A stretch of DNA of 64,000 nt from Planctomycetota bacterium (GTDB lineage Bacteria; Planctomycetota; UBA1135; GCA-002686595). The translations under genes were made by a program, and so were the position numbers. The DNA lies in the NCBI GenBank assembly GCA_029259635.1, contig JAJDEU010000010.1, forward strand, positions 124,001-188,000, given 5' to 3'. Numbering within the stretch: position 1 is the stretch's first letter; the number at the start of each line of letters is the position of its first letter. Below the pieces are notes generated by a model, which saw only the letters and a program-made list of their open reading frames with translations, did not search any database and was not told the origin of the DNA. Positions 15,878 through 24,893 of the stretch are shown piece after piece.

Positions 15878-16000
15878 TTATTCAATTTCCTTCATTCCTA
15901 ATTCGAGATGCGCCGCGATTAACACGACGTTGACTTTAGCCATTCACTTTGGTTCTGATTGACAGAGCAACATTCTTCTCAAGGTCTCCTCATTGACTTT

Positions 16001-16048
16001 ATGAAAGCGGCCATTAATTACGCAATGAAAGCGGCCATTAATTACGCA
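16001..16048 (+). repeat. Perfect 24-bp tandem repeat, two copies
   Basis: atgaaagcggccattaatta plus cgca occurs at 16001-16024 and again, identically, at 16025-16048. The period is a multiple of three, and each copy opens with ATG and reads MKAAINYA. The frame continues as a 31-residue open frame that stops at 16094-16096. Only two copies and no spacers, so this is not CRISPR. It may be a slippage duplication at the scar of an element or within a decayed gene. Confidence 0.6.
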
Positions 16049-16219
16049 ATCGCATTTCGCCATAGAACCTCTCGGGGAACTGAAACTTCCCAGTGATGGG
16101 AATGCAGGTGGAGCTCTACAGCTGTTCTCCAGTTTCGCGTTTGCCGCATGGAGTGACGGTCGATGCGATCACGTGTGACCTTGCGCCAACCTAGGTCCAT
16201 TTTGAGTAGGGATTCCGAA

Positions 16220-16251
16220 GGGTGAATACTCACATTGGAAAGTATTCACCC
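16220..16251. repeat. 11-bp perfect inverted repeat
   Basis: gggtgaatact (16220-16230) and agtattcaccc (16241-16251) are exact reverse complements around a 10-nt loop. It sits ~105 bp past the 3' end of the 865-residue gene on the minus strand. No T-run adjoins it. It could be a transcription terminator stem, a repressor operator, or the end of a small mobile element. Confidence 0.45.
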
Positions 16252-16355
16252 GCCATCGCGCGGCATGGGTTGACTCATAGCATCCCTCCGTGCAATCGAT
16301 AGCCGATGGATAGTAAGCCTGACCTTGCCCCGCCATACCTGCACTTGGTTGACGT

Positions 16356-18953
16356 TTAGTCTTCGATCAAGCCCTCGGCGTGCGCGAGCTTCATTCCGAT
16401 GGCGCGAACTTGATCGGTGCTCAAGCGGTGCAGCTGGTGAGCGAGAACTCCGCTGCGATCGAGTTCAGAGTAGAGCTCGGGGTTTCGCTCTACTTCGCGT
16501 CCTAGCTCCGCTAAAAAATCCTCCAAGAGGTGCGAGTAGGCGGCGCCGTGGGGAGTGACGCCGGAGATGCCCAGCTCTGCTGCGGTAAGAATTTCGGCGA
16601 GCGGAAGGCGCGTCTCAGGTGTGTCGCAGAGCGCTGTCAACTGGGCTCGGTACTCGAGTCGTTGTTCCACGCGCTGCGCCGACATGCCGGACTCCATGAA
16701 GAACATGAGGACCGACCACATGCGATCGCCGAGCGGCAAGAAGCGCGTCCGATCACACAGGTGGCCCTCTTCGTGCGTGGCCGTGGCTGCGACGAGTTCC
16801 GCCAGAGTAACGAGGTCCGGAAGGCGCGGAGGCGCGGAGTTCAGAGTCGCTTGAAGCGGTTGAACCCCGGAGAGGCGCTCACGCATTAGCGCTAGTCTCA
16901 CGCGATCGCCTTCACCGAGTAGCGGCGGCAAGCCATCGCCCTCAAAGTTTTCGAGCGGCAGTGGAGTGACCGCCAGCGCCTCATCAAGCGCGGCGACACG
17001 GTCGAAACCGAAGTATCGATCCTGAAGAGCGCGATAGACCGCCGCTTCGCCCCGCAGAGTCTCCACATCGATCCAAAAGCCTTCGTGTAGAGCCGCGCCG
17101 CCGATGCGCGCACCGCGGCGTCCCGGACGCGACCGCAAATCGGCGCCGTCACACCACGCAATGGTTCCTTGCCAGGGCGTTCCGAAGTGCTCGCCCGACC
17201 GCTCCTCCACCAGAAGCTTTCGAAGCACGGTTCCGTCCGGACCCCCGCTGCCGACCGCTTCGCCAAAGACGGCAAAGCGTCCGATCGAGTCGAAGGCGGA
17301 GGCCAAACCGCCCACGCGCTCACCCGCCGTTCCCAGGCCGAGCCGCTCGTCCTGCTCCGAAAAGAGCGGGCCGGGATGAACGACCGCGCCGACCGGTCCG
17401 AACCGCAGTCGTGGCGAAGCCGTGAGCCCGAGCCTGCGGTCACTGTGATTGCGCAACTGGCCAGTCTCGCGCCGGTATCGTCGAAAGCGCGGCTCCATCG
17501 CGATGAGGAGCTCCGCCAAGTCCGCCGTCGCGACCTCCTTCGACGGATTGGAGAGGTCCGGCTCGACAACTCGAATCGGGCGCCGTGCATCGACACTCTC
17601 GACGAGCTCGACCAAAGACTCGATGAGCGCGCGACCGGCAGTCGCGCGGTGATCCAGAGAGAGCGCGCCATCGAGATCGTAAGCCCCCATACTCTCGGCC
17701 AGTCCGCGCGCCTCTACGTACCATCCGTTCGCGATCAATTCGTCGCCGAACTCGCGCAGGTCGGTCGCGTGCTCTTCACCCCGGCCGCGAGAACTCGAGG
17801 CTCGCCGGGAAGCCAGGACCAGCTCGCGCAGGCCCTGCTCGCGAGGCAAACCGTCGCCATCCAGCACAAACTCGGGCTGCAGGCGAAGCCACTCGTCGAG
17901 TACTTCGCTCAGCTCGCCAACGGCAAAGCGAGCGCTGCGCACTTCGGGACTGAGAGCAAGGACGTCGCTGCCCGGCGGTAGTGAACGGCGCAGCAGTCCG
18001 AGGGCCAGCGGAGTCTTGGATTCGCGCAACATGACCTCGGCGGCGAGGCGATCGCGGCCAGGGCCGGTCACTCCGCGCAGAGCCAGTCGAATTTCGGGCA
18101 GCCCGACGGGGGCGCCGGCGGAGCGCGCATTGAGCAAACTGAGCGTCAGCTCCTGGGCTTCGAGTTCGGTGACACCGCCCTGGCTGAGAAGCTCGAGCGC
18201 ACGTGTCGCGCCCTCGCGCGTGCGCTTGCCGTAGGAGAGCGACAGCCCCACGACGGCGGCGCGAACTCCGAGCTGGATTCGATCGGTCGGGAGCACGTCG
18301 GGCTCCGAGAGGCGCTCGAGGAGAACGTCGAGCGCGGTAATCTCGCGACTCTCCGCGACGTGGCGCAGGGCGAGCGCTTGGGTGAAGTACGAGCGCTCCC
18401 AGGAACCTCGAGCGTAGGTCAGCGCGCGACGCTGGGCGCGCGTGGCTGCGCGTCGATCGCCGATGAGTTCGCGGGTCCAAGCGAGGCCGTGGTAGCCCCA
18501 AGCCAAGCTCGCGTCGGCTTCGATGGCGGCGAGGAAGCGCTCTTCCGCTCGAGCCGTTCCGTCCAAACGTCCGGCTAAATAGAGGGTCGGCGCGTGATCG
18601 GGTTCGAGGGCCAGGGTGGCCTCATAGTCGGCGAGTAGCTCGGGGCCGATTAGCCGGGACCGATCGATGTCGTCGATGATTCTTCGCGGAGCCACCCAGT
18701 CGGGAGCGAGCTGCGCGGCGCGGACAGCGGCGGCGCGAGCGCGCTCAATCGCCGCTTCATCCGCATCGCGGAGATGGAACTGAGCTTCGGAGAGCGCGCG
18801 CTCCGCAGCGGGCGGAAGCATGCGCGGCGGCGGCGCGGAGCTCACCATTCGGCAGGCCGCGGACACCGAAATGAAGAGGACCGCGACAACGGCCGGAATC
18901 GGAAACCTTCGGTGCGGCCCCGTGGGCTGCAAATTCTTCTCGCCGATGATCAA
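16356..18953 (-). CDS. Large exported protein with TPR-like repeats and a HEEGH metal-binding motif
   Basis: 865 residues. An N-terminal hydrophobic segment (PAVVAVLFISVSAAC, ~19-34) ends in a cysteine that could be a lipidation site, although the residue at -3 is atypical. Helical TPR-like repeats cover roughly 45-350 (ALALEPDHAPTLYLAGRLDG-type units). HEEGH at 727-731 (TATHEEGHLCDR) fits the HExxH zinc-protease motif, followed ~35 residues later by the acidic EYRAQ segment that might supply a third ligand. This suggests a surface metalloprotease or a derivative. The TTG start at 18953 is 5 nt after the ribD stop, implying coupling. Alternative starts exist within the first ten codons. Specific family unknown. 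Confidence 0.75.
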   Translation of the reverse strand: MIIGEKNLQPTGPHRRFPIPAVVAVLFISVSAACRMVSSAPPPRMLPPAAERALSEAQFHLRDADEAAIERARAAAVRAAQLAPDWVAPRRIIDDIDRSRLIGPELLADYEATLALEPDHAPTLYLAGRLDGTARAEERFLAAIEADASLAWGYHGLAWTRELIGDRRAATRAQRRALTYARGSWERSYFTQALALRHVAESREITALDVLLERLSEPDVLPTDRIQLGVRAAVVGLSLSYGKRTREGATRALELLSQGGVTELEAQELTLSLLNARSAGAPVGLPEIRLALRGVTGPGRDRLAAEVMLRESKTPLALGLLRRSLPPGSDVLALSPEVRSARFAVGELSEVLDEWLRLQPEFVLDGDGLPREQGLRELVLASRRASSSRGRGEEHATDLREFGDELIANGWYVEARGLAESMGAYDLDGALSLDHRATAGRALIESLVELVESVDARRPIRVVEPDLSNPSKEVATADLAELLIAMEPRFRRYRRETGQLRNHSDRRLGLTASPRLRFGPVGAVVHPGPLFSEQDERLGLGTAGERVGGLASAFDSIGRFAVFGEAVGSGGPDGTVLRKLLVEERSGEHFGTPWQGTIAWCDGADLRSRPGRRGARIGGAALHEGFWIDVETLRGEAAVYRALQDRYFGFDRVAALDEALAVTPLPLENFEGDGLPPLLGEGDRVRLALMRERLSGVQPLQATLNSAPPRLPDLVTLAELVAATATHEEGHLCDRTRFLPLGDRMWSVLMFFMESGMSAQRVEQRLEYRAQLTALCDTPETRLPLAEILTAAELGISGVTPHGAAYSHLLEDFLAELGREVERNPELYSELDRSGVLAHQLHRLSTDQVRAIGMKLAHAEGLIED

Positions 18954-18958
18954 AGCCG

Positions 18959-20122
18959 TTACCCAAGACTGCGCGGGAAGGCTTCGAGAACACTATCGGT
19001 ACCGGAGCTGCGGTCTAGCCGCGTTGTAAAACGATCGGGAGTCAGCCATTCCGCCATGGAGGGGCCGCGGCCCCCGTTGATCTCACCGGTGTAGATGCAG
19101 ACCTGATCCACGAAGCGATTCCGAAGAAAGCTCTCGAGCAGAGTCGGGCCGCACTCGAGCAGCACGCGTCGCGCGCCGCGATCCCACAACCAATCCAGCG
19201 TCGCGCGCAGGGAGACTTGTCCGCTCGAATTGCCCTTGAGCTGGGCGATCTCTGCGCCCGCTTCGACGAGGGCGCGATGACGAACTCCGTCGGCTCCCGC
19301 TCGGGCAATCAACCAAGTGGGACCGCCCGCTTCTGTCGTTCCCGACACCGGCTTGAGAATTGTTGCGTCGAGCGGCGTGGACAATTCGGTGTCGAGCACG
19401 ACTCTCGCCGGCGCTTTGCTCGGATCGCCGGGAGCGCGCACGGTCATGCGCGGATCGTCCGCACGAACGGTTCCGACTCCTGTCAAAATCGCATCGACGC
19501 TCGAGCGCCACTGTTGAACTTCGTCGAGGGATTCCGCACTAGAGATCCACCTGCCCTCTCCGATCCCTTCCGGAGGTGTCAGCTGACCGGCGCGAGTCTG
19601 CGCCCACTTCGCGATCACCCAGGGCCGCGGACGGCGCACGCGCTCGAGCTCGTTCCAACGCAAGAAGTGAGGAGCGACTTCCGAGAGCCGCACTCCACCT
19701 TCAATCAGAGTGACCTCCAGCCCGGCCTGCTGGAGCAATTCCAATCCGCTTCCGCGGTGGCGCGGATCCGGATCGAGCTCACTCACCACCACCCGCTGGA
19801 TCCCGGACTTCAAAATGTGATCGGTGCAGGCAGGCGTCTTGCCGTCGCTGGAACAAGGCTCGAGCGTGATCACCAAGGTGTCCCACTCGGATTGCGGAAC
19901 GCCACTCCGCTCGGCCGCTTTCAAGGCCGCCGGTTCCGCGTGCTGTTCTCCCCAGTGTTCATGAAAGCCCCTTGCGATGACCCGTCCGCCAGCGAGGACG
20001 GCAGCTCCGACGCAGGGATTGGGCGCAACCTGGAACCGAAACTTCTCAGCCTCAGCCCCCAGCTCCCGGAGCAGGCTCCGGAGGTCGGCCTCTTGGGTCG
20101 GATTGCAGAGAGTTTGCGTCAT
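18959..20122 (-). CDS. ribD: Bifunctional riboflavin biosynthesis deaminase/reductase
   Basis: Catalyses deamination then NADPH reduction of the pyrimidine intermediate of riboflavin synthesis. 387 residues. The N-terminal deaminase domain has the zinc/catalytic motif H-A-E-P-A-A-L and the second zinc motif P-C-S-S-D-G-K-T-P-A-C. The reductase domain begins near 160 with WVIAKWAQTRAG and includes the V-D-A-I-L-T-G-V-G-T-V-R-A-D-D-P segment and a C-terminal LLECGPTLLESFLR motif. ATG at 20122. No FMN riboswitch and no ribE/ribBA/ribH genes are adjacent. The only partner is the downstream HEEGH protein, 5 nt away, with no obvious metabolic link. Confidence 0.96.
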   Translation of the reverse strand: MTQTLCNPTQEADLRSLLRELGAEAEKFRFQVAPNPCVGAAVLAGGRVIARGFHEHWGEQHAEPAALKAAERSGVPQSEWDTLVITLEPCSSDGKTPACTDHILKSGIQRVVVSELDPDPRHRGSGLELLQQAGLEVTLIEGGVRLSEVAPHFLRWNELERVRRPRPWVIAKWAQTRAGQLTPPEGIGEGRWISSAESLDEVQQWRSSVDAILTGVGTVRADDPRMTVRAPGDPSKAPARVVLDTELSTPLDATILKPVSGTTEAGGPTWLIARAGADGVRHRALVEAGAEIAQLKGNSSGQVSLRATLDWLWDRGARRVLLECGPTLLESFLRNRFVDQVCIYTGEINGGRGPSMAEWLTPDRFTTRLDRSSGTDSVLEAFPRSLG

Positions 20123-20512
20123 GGTTCGAGAGTCGAAGTCACTTCGCGAGGCGATCGGGTGAGGAAGCTCCGGCGCGGAGACGGCGGAGGTGAAGCTCTC
20201 CTGCTCGGACCCTCATGGACCGGTCAGTGAGGCCTCCGTATCTAGTCTACTCGACTGCCAGGCCGGAAGATTGCTCTCTGTATTCGTTCCGCGGGGCGCA
20301 GCGAATCGCTGGCGAAGGGAATTGGGGACCGGAGGCTCCTGGGACAGGATTCAGAGAACTAAACGGGTCCGAAGATAGTTTCGGCGGGAGAGGGCTTTCC
20401 TTCGGCGGTTCGTGGGTCAAACTGCTTGCCCAGTCTGCCGTGCATTAGCGCTGCTGCGCACTAGCGCAAACAGAAGCCTTTCCCAACTACCCCCCCTAGC
20501 CCCAACGAGAAG
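20123..20512. other. Divergent intergenic region between ribD and mdh
   Basis: 390 bases with no gene of believable composition. Must hold the promoters for ribD (minus) and mdh (plus). I looked for an FMN riboswitch because ribD is adjacent and saw no matching conserved core. Short tagcgc repeats occur near 20443-20465 just upstream of mdh, of unclear meaning. Confidence 0.35.
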
Positions 20513-21508
20513 ATGAGCCAGGCTCCTATTCGAGTCGCCGTCACGGGAGCCGCCGGTCAAATCGGCTACGCTCTCGCCTTCCGCATCGCCAGCGGCCACA
20601 TGTTTGGCCCGGACCAACCCGTCATCCTGCAGATGATCGAGATTCCGGCTGAGAAGCCGATGCAAGCGCTCGCGGGCGTTGCGATGGAGCTGGAAGACTG
20701 CGCCTTCCCGCTCCTGCAGGACATGGTGCTGACCTCCGATCCGAACGTCGGCTTCAAGGACGCCAACTGGTGCTGCTTGGTCGGCAGCAAGCCGCGCGGT
20801 CCCGGCATGGAGCGCGGAGATCTGATTCGCGAGAACGGTCCGATCTTCACGGGCCAAGGTCGTGCGATCAACGACAACGCCGCGTCGGACGTGCGCGTGA
20901 CCGTCGTGGGAAACCCGTGCAACACGAACGCGTTGATCTGCATGCACTCCGCACCCGACATTCCCGACGACCGCTTCACGGCGATGACGCGGCTCGACCA
21001 GAATCGCGCCGCCGCTCAGCTCGCGGAGAAAGCCGGCGTGCACTCGACGGCCGTCAAGAATACGCTCATCTGGGGCAACCACTCGGCGACCCAGGTGCCG
21101 GATTTTTATCACACAACGATCAACGGTAAGCCGGCGAACGAAGTCATCTCCGACCTCGAGTGGTTGCAAGGTGAGTTCATCTCGACCGTGCAAAAGCGCG
21201 GCGCCGCGATCATCGCAGCCCGCGGACTCTCGAGTGCCGCCTCCGCTGCCAACGGATTGATCGACCACGTGCGCGACTTGCGCACCGCGACTCCTGATGG
21301 TGAGTGGCGCTCGGTCTGCGTGAAGAGCGACGGCTCCTACGGCGTTCCCGAGGGATTGATCTCGTCCTTCCCGGTTCGTGCGGATGGGCAAGGCGGCTGG
21401 GAAATCGTTCAGGGTCTTGAGCTCAACGACTTCCTCGGCGATCGCTTGGCAAAGACCATCGCCGAGCTGAGCGAAGAGCGCGACACGGTCAAGGACCTCT
21501 TGGGCTAG
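20513..21508 (+). CDS. mdh: Malate dehydrogenase
   Basis: Interconverts malate and oxaloacetate with NAD(P) in the TCA cycle. 331 residues, of the type related to cytosolic/NADP malate dehydrogenases. The dinucleotide fold motif is [10 protein letters not shown] near the N-terminus. [12 protein letters not shown] replaces the usual G-x-x-R-K-P-G loop of this branch. [17 protein letters not shown] and the active-site His in W-G-N-H-S-A-T-Q are conserved. ATG at 20513 with a weak AGAAG just upstream. Followed by a strong hairpin terminator at 21540-21574, so probably monocistronic. Confidence 0.96.
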   Translation: MSQAPIRVAVTGAAGQIGYALAFRIASGHMFGPDQPVILQMIEIPAEKPMQALAGVAMELEDCAFPLLQDMVLTSDPNVGFKDANWCCLVGSKPRGPGMERGDLIRENGPIFTGQGRAINDNAASDVRVTVVGNPCNTNALICMHSAPDIPDDRFTAMTRLDQNRAAAQLAEKAGVHSTAVKNTLIWGNHSATQVPDFYHTTINGKPANEVISDLEWLQGEFISTVQKRGAAIIAARGLSSAASAANGLIDHVRDLRTATPDGEWRSVCVKSDGSYGVPEGLISSFPVRADGQGGWEIVQGLELNDFLGDRLAKTIAELSEERDTVKDLLG

Positions 21509-21539
21509 TCGCAAGCTGAGCCGATTTTTTTGGTTTCAA

Positions 21540-21574
21540 CGGGGGAGCTCTCGAGCACATCGAGCGCTCCCCCG
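21540..21574 (+). terminator. Rho-independent-type terminator after mdh
   Basis: cgggggagc (21540-21548) pairs with gctcccccg (21566-21574); an inner ctcga/tcgag stem closes on a gcaca loop with one mismatch between the stems. It begins 31 bp after the mdh stop. The tract following it (ccttcatttgttgt) is only moderately T-rich, so termination may be helped by Rho. Confidence 0.7.
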
Positions 21575-21661
21575 CCTTCATTTGTTGTAGCGTGTTGATC
21601 TGGAGCGCCCCGTTGCCAAACTCGGCATCGCCCGCTCCCATCCTCCTTCGATGGAGTCTCG

Positions 21662-23188
21662 ATGTCGGTTCCCTCCTCCGAATCCCACGCTCCTCTCTCC
21701 ACCGCTGCATCGGCGAGCCTCCCCAGGCGCGCCTTGGCGCGGAGCTGCATGGCCTTGGGAGCCATCGTTCTCCTGCTGTCCCAAGCCGGACTCATGCTGG
21801 GCATAGAGCCCTTCCCCACCTGGTTCTACGTCTTCGCCTGGTGGTCGTGGATCCTCTTCGCCGACGGTCTCGTCCACCTTCGCACCGGCAGCTCGCTCCT
21901 CATCTCACGCCCGCGCAGCTTCCTCATCCTTCTGCCCTGGTCGCTCGCCTTCTGGCTTTTTTACGAAGCCGTCAACTTCATCCTCCTCGACTGGTACTAC
22001 GTCGCCGTCCCGGTCGATCCCATCGAACGCCTGATCGGCATCTCGATCTCCTTCGCCACGGTCTTGCCCGGCGTCATGGAGACCGTCGATCTCCTCGGCG
22101 CCTTTGGGTTTCCAAAGCACAGAGAGCGCCGCCCCTTTCGCTTCTCCTCGCGCGGACTCGGTTGGCTCTTCCTCACCGGAACGCTGTTCCTCGCCTTGCC
22201 GCTCTTCTTTCCGAACGTCGCTTATCCGTTGATCTGGGGAGCCCTGGTTCTGCTCATCGAACCTCTGCTCTATCGAGCGGGAAAGCGCGGCTACCTCACG
22301 CAGTTCAGAGAAGGCGACTACTCCGTCCTCTGGCGCTATCTCGTCGCCGGACTCTGCTGCGGTCTCCTTTGGGAGTTTTGGAATTTCTGGGCAACCGCGA
22401 AGTGGATCTACACGGTTCCTTTCTTCGAGGAGGGCAAGCTGTTCGAGATGCCCGTCCTCGGTTTCCTCGGCTACCCTCCCTTTGCGCTTGGAATCTACAC
22501 CTTCGTGCGCGGCCTGGTCGCTCTGCAACTCTGTCCCGAGTTTGAGCGCGCCACTCCTCCGTTAGGTGGACGGAAAAGCTCAACCCCTGAACAGCCGCTT
22601 GTCGCTCACCAACTCGATCCAAAAGCCGCTGTTCCTCCGGCGGAGAGCCCGGCCCACCGCGAGAGAGCAGGGCGCAGCCTCAGCCTCGGTCGCTACGCCG
22701 CCGAAATTCAGATCGTCGGTGTCGCCATCGCGCTCTACTTTTCATCGCTCGTACTCCCCGCCGTGCAGCGTCTCACCGTCCGCAGCACCGCGCCAACCAT
22801 CCCCGAGCTCTTCCGCGAGCAGAGCCAGCTCCAGCTCGCGATCTCCGGCGACCACGCGAGCTTTGGCGAGCTCGTGGACGCCGTTCGCGGGGGCGACTTC
22901 GCAAACACTCTCGGACTCGGTGAGTTCGAGCGCGATCAGCTTCTCGCGGAAGCCGACCTGATGCTGCTCGCGGGGATGGGACGCCGCGGCGTCGCCTGGC
23001 TCGAATCCATCGCGATCTACAACATCGAGGACTTAGCGGCGGTCACCGATGAGGAGCTCGTCGACGCCGTGCTCCAGCACGGCTCGGGACCTCCGCCGAT
23101 GCCGTACGCGCGAGAGATTCGCGTCTGGCGCCGACACGCCGTCACCGCGATCGAGAAGACAAAGTCCGCGGACGAATCTGAGGACTAA
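21662..23188 (+). CDS. Polytopic membrane protein with C-terminal helix-hairpin-helix-like tail
   Basis: 508 residues. At least seven hydrophobic segments in the first ~290 residues (for example ALGAIVLLLSQAGLMLGIEPF, FLILLPWSLAFWLFYEAVNF, YLVAGLCCGLLWEFWNFW), many Trp/Tyr residues, then a hydrophilic linker and one more hydrophobic segment near 350. The C-terminal ~100 residues (LLLAGMGRRGVAWLESIAIYNIEDLAAVTDEEL) look like a helix-hairpin-helix module of the DUF4332 sort. The ATG has GGAG 6 nt upstream. No enzymatic motif seen. Its stop overlaps the miaB stop tail to tail by 4 bp. Function unknown. Confidence 0.8.
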   Translation: MSVPSSESHAPLSTAASASLPRRALARSCMALGAIVLLLSQAGLMLGIEPFPTWFYVFAWWSWILFADGLVHLRTGSSLLISRPRSFLILLPWSLAFWLFYEAVNFILLDWYYVAVPVDPIERLIGISISFATVLPGVMETVDLLGAFGFPKHRERRPFRFSSRGLGWLFLTGTLFLALPLFFPNVAYPLIWGALVLLIEPLLYRAGKRGYLTQFREGDYSVLWRYLVAGLCCGLLWEFWNFWATAKWIYTVPFFEEGKLFEMPVLGFLGYPPFALGIYTFVRGLVALQLCPEFERATPPLGGRKSSTPEQPLVAHQLDPKAAVPPAESPAHRERAGRSLSLGRYAAEIQIVGVAIALYFSSLVLPAVQRLTVRSTAPTIPELFREQSQLQLAISGDHASFGELVDAVRGGDFANTLGLGEFERDQLLAEADLMLLAGMGRRGVAWLESIAIYNIEDLAAVTDEELVDAVLQHGSGPPPMPYAREIRVWRRHAVTAIEKTKSADESED

Positions 23189-24657
23189 GAAGCGTTCGGC
23201 GCACCAAAAGCCTCTTCGACGAGCTTGCCGCCGAGGCCGAATGCGCTGGCTTCCTGAATGACAACGGGGACGACGGTGCCCACCAGCGCCGGATCACCGG
23301 CGAAGCTGACGGGCAGTCCGTGCTCGGTCTTACCGCGCAGGTCCCCCACGTGCTTTTCGGAGACCGACTCGACAAAGACTTTTCGAGTCGAACCGACATG
23401 GGCCGCGTGTCGAATGCGCCCCGCCCGTTCGGCAGCGGCGAGCAGCCGAGCGTTGCGCTCCTTCTTCACCGCGTCGGGCACACTGTCTTCACCCTCGGCC
23501 GAACGCGTCCCGGGACGCGCGTCGTACTTGAAGATGTAGTTGACCGCGAAGTTGTACTCCGCGAGGCGCGTCTCGCTCTCCGCGAAGTCCGCGTCCGTCT
23601 CGCCCGGAAAGCCGACGATCCAATCGGAGCCGAGCTCGATGTCGGGCACGATGCGCCTCAGAATCTCGACGCGCTTTCGATACAGATCGTTGTTGTAGCC
23701 GCGCTTCATCGCCTTGAGCACTTTATCCGAACCCGCCTGAAGCGGCAGCGGCAAGAAGCGCTCGACCTTGTCCGACTTGGCGATCGATTCCGCGAGCGCT
23801 TCGGTGACGTAGGACGGGTGCAGCGTCACCATGCGAATGCGCTCGAGGCCCTCGATCTGGACCAACGCATCGATCAAGTCGGCCAGACTCGGGCGTCCTT
23901 GACGGCCGCGGTGCATGGGCTCGCCAGCTGTGGGCTTGGCGAGGTCTTCGCCATAGCTATTGACCGTCTGCCCGAGGAGCGTGATGGTGCGCGCGCCACC
24001 GGCAACCATCCAGCGCGCCTCGCGCACCAGGTCTTCAATCGGTCGGCTCTGAACGCGCCCGCGCGTCGTCGGCACGATGCAATAGGTGCAGTTCAGGTCG
24101 CAACCGCGCATGACGGCGAGCCAGCCGTGGAGGCCACCGGTGTAGATCTCCTCGCCGCGATCGACTGCGATCTTCCGCTCGGTACCCGTGTCGAGTACGC
24201 GCTGTTCTTTCGGTCGAAACTTTTCGGGGTTCGCGCGTCGAGCACGAACCTCCGCAACCATCTCCGGCAGTCGGTCAAAGCTCCGCGTACCCGCAACGAG
24301 GTCGATGTGATTCGCTCGCCCAAAGATGTCCTCTTCCAGGCGCTGTGCCATGCAGCCCATCACTCCGATGACGAGCTCGGGACGCTCTTTCTTGATGTGC
24401 TTCAGCTCGCCCACCCAAGAGAAGGCGCGCTCTTCCGCATGGTCACGAACCGAGCAGGTGTTGAACAACACGACATCCGCGTCCTTCATCGACTCGGCCA
24501 TTCGATAGCCGTACTTGCGAAAGCGCCCCTCGGCGAGCAAGGAGTCGTACTTGTTCATCTGGCACCCGAAGGTCACGACGTGCACCGAGGGCGCATCGGG
24601 AGCCGTGATGCCGGTCTGGGAGTCCGACGCTTGGGAGCGAAAACGAGTGAGGGTCAT
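23185..24657 (-). CDS. miaB: tRNA-2-methylthio-N6-dimethylallyladenosine synthase MiaB
   Basis: Radical-SAM methylthiotransferase that modifies A37 of tRNAs reading UNN codons. 490 residues. The N-terminal UPF0004 domain has V-T-F-G-C-Q-M-N-K-Y-D-S, NTCSVRDHAEER and the V-M-G-C-M-A-Q-R motif, giving its three cluster cysteines. The radical-SAM motif is R-G-C-D-L-N-C-T-Y-C-I-V-P, followed by TRGRVQSRP. The C-terminal TRAM-like domain shows KVFVESVSEK and G-L-P-V-S-F. ATG at 24657. Convergent with the membrane protein gene; the two stop codons share bases (CTAA). A long open frame on the opposite strand is an antisense shadow. Confidence 0.96.
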   Translation of the reverse strand: MTLTRFRSQASDSQTGITAPDAPSVHVVTFGCQMNKYDSLLAEGRFRKYGYRMAESMKDADVVLFNTCSVRDHAEERAFSWVGELKHIKKERPELVIGVMGCMAQRLEEDIFGRANHIDLVAGTRSFDRLPEMVAEVRARRANPEKFRPKEQRVLDTGTERKIAVDRGEEIYTGGLHGWLAVMRGCDLNCTYCIVPTTRGRVQSRPIEDLVREARWMVAGGARTITLLGQTVNSYGEDLAKPTAGEPMHRGRQGRPSLADLIDALVQIEGLERIRMVTLHPSYVTEALAESIAKSDKVERFLPLPLQAGSDKVLKAMKRGYNNDLYRKRVEILRRIVPDIELGSDWIVGFPGETDADFAESETRLAEYNFAVNYIFKYDARPGTRSAEGEDSVPDAVKKERNARLLAAAERAGRIRHAAHVGSTRKVFVESVSEKHVGDLRGKTEHGLPVSFAGDPALVGTVVPVVIQEASAFGLGGKLVEEAFGAPNAS

Positions 24658-24893
24658 GACATCTTTCGCGCCGTGAGTGCAGCCCGATTGCGCTTCTCTT
24701 CTGTGCTAGCCGGGTAGCCGCTGGGATTCTCGGTCGAGTGCAACCGTTGGCGCCGCCTCGAGGTTTGGCAGGGCAGCATAGATCAGTCGACCAAGCCTGC
24801 CCAGGCGTGGGAGCTCTCTCACGCCGAAAGAATGCCGCCAGTTCGATATCGAGCCTGGGCAACGGGGTTGGTAATCTCTCCGGCCTTCCGCCT

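Larger units (their letters stand above)
15878..16355. other. AT-richer intergenic patch with repeats
   Basis: A 478-base gap holding a perfect 24-bp tandem duplication (16001-16048) and an 11-bp inverted repeat (16220-16251). A minus-strand open frame (16042-16233) gives a 63-residue Arg/His/Trp-containing peptide. It could be a fragment of a dead mobile-element protein, but I cannot assign it. No complete gene or terminal inverted repeats of an insertion sequence are visible. Confidence 0.35.

Noticed and set aside
16001..16048. Tandem repeat considered as CRISPR remnant
   Set aside because: Two contiguous copies without spacers, no cas genes in the window.
20123..20512. Possible FMN riboswitch upstream of ribD
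   Set aside because: No conserved RFN-element core seen in the leader; the region has no matching helices.
20417..21514. 365-codon minus-strand frame opposite mdh
   Set aside because: mdh has complete family motifs and a terminator; the opposite frame has no motif and is an antisense shadow.
23320..24717. 465-codon plus-strand frame opposite miaB
   Set aside because: miaB carries full radical-SAM and UPF0004 motifs; the opposite frame shows no protein-like composition.
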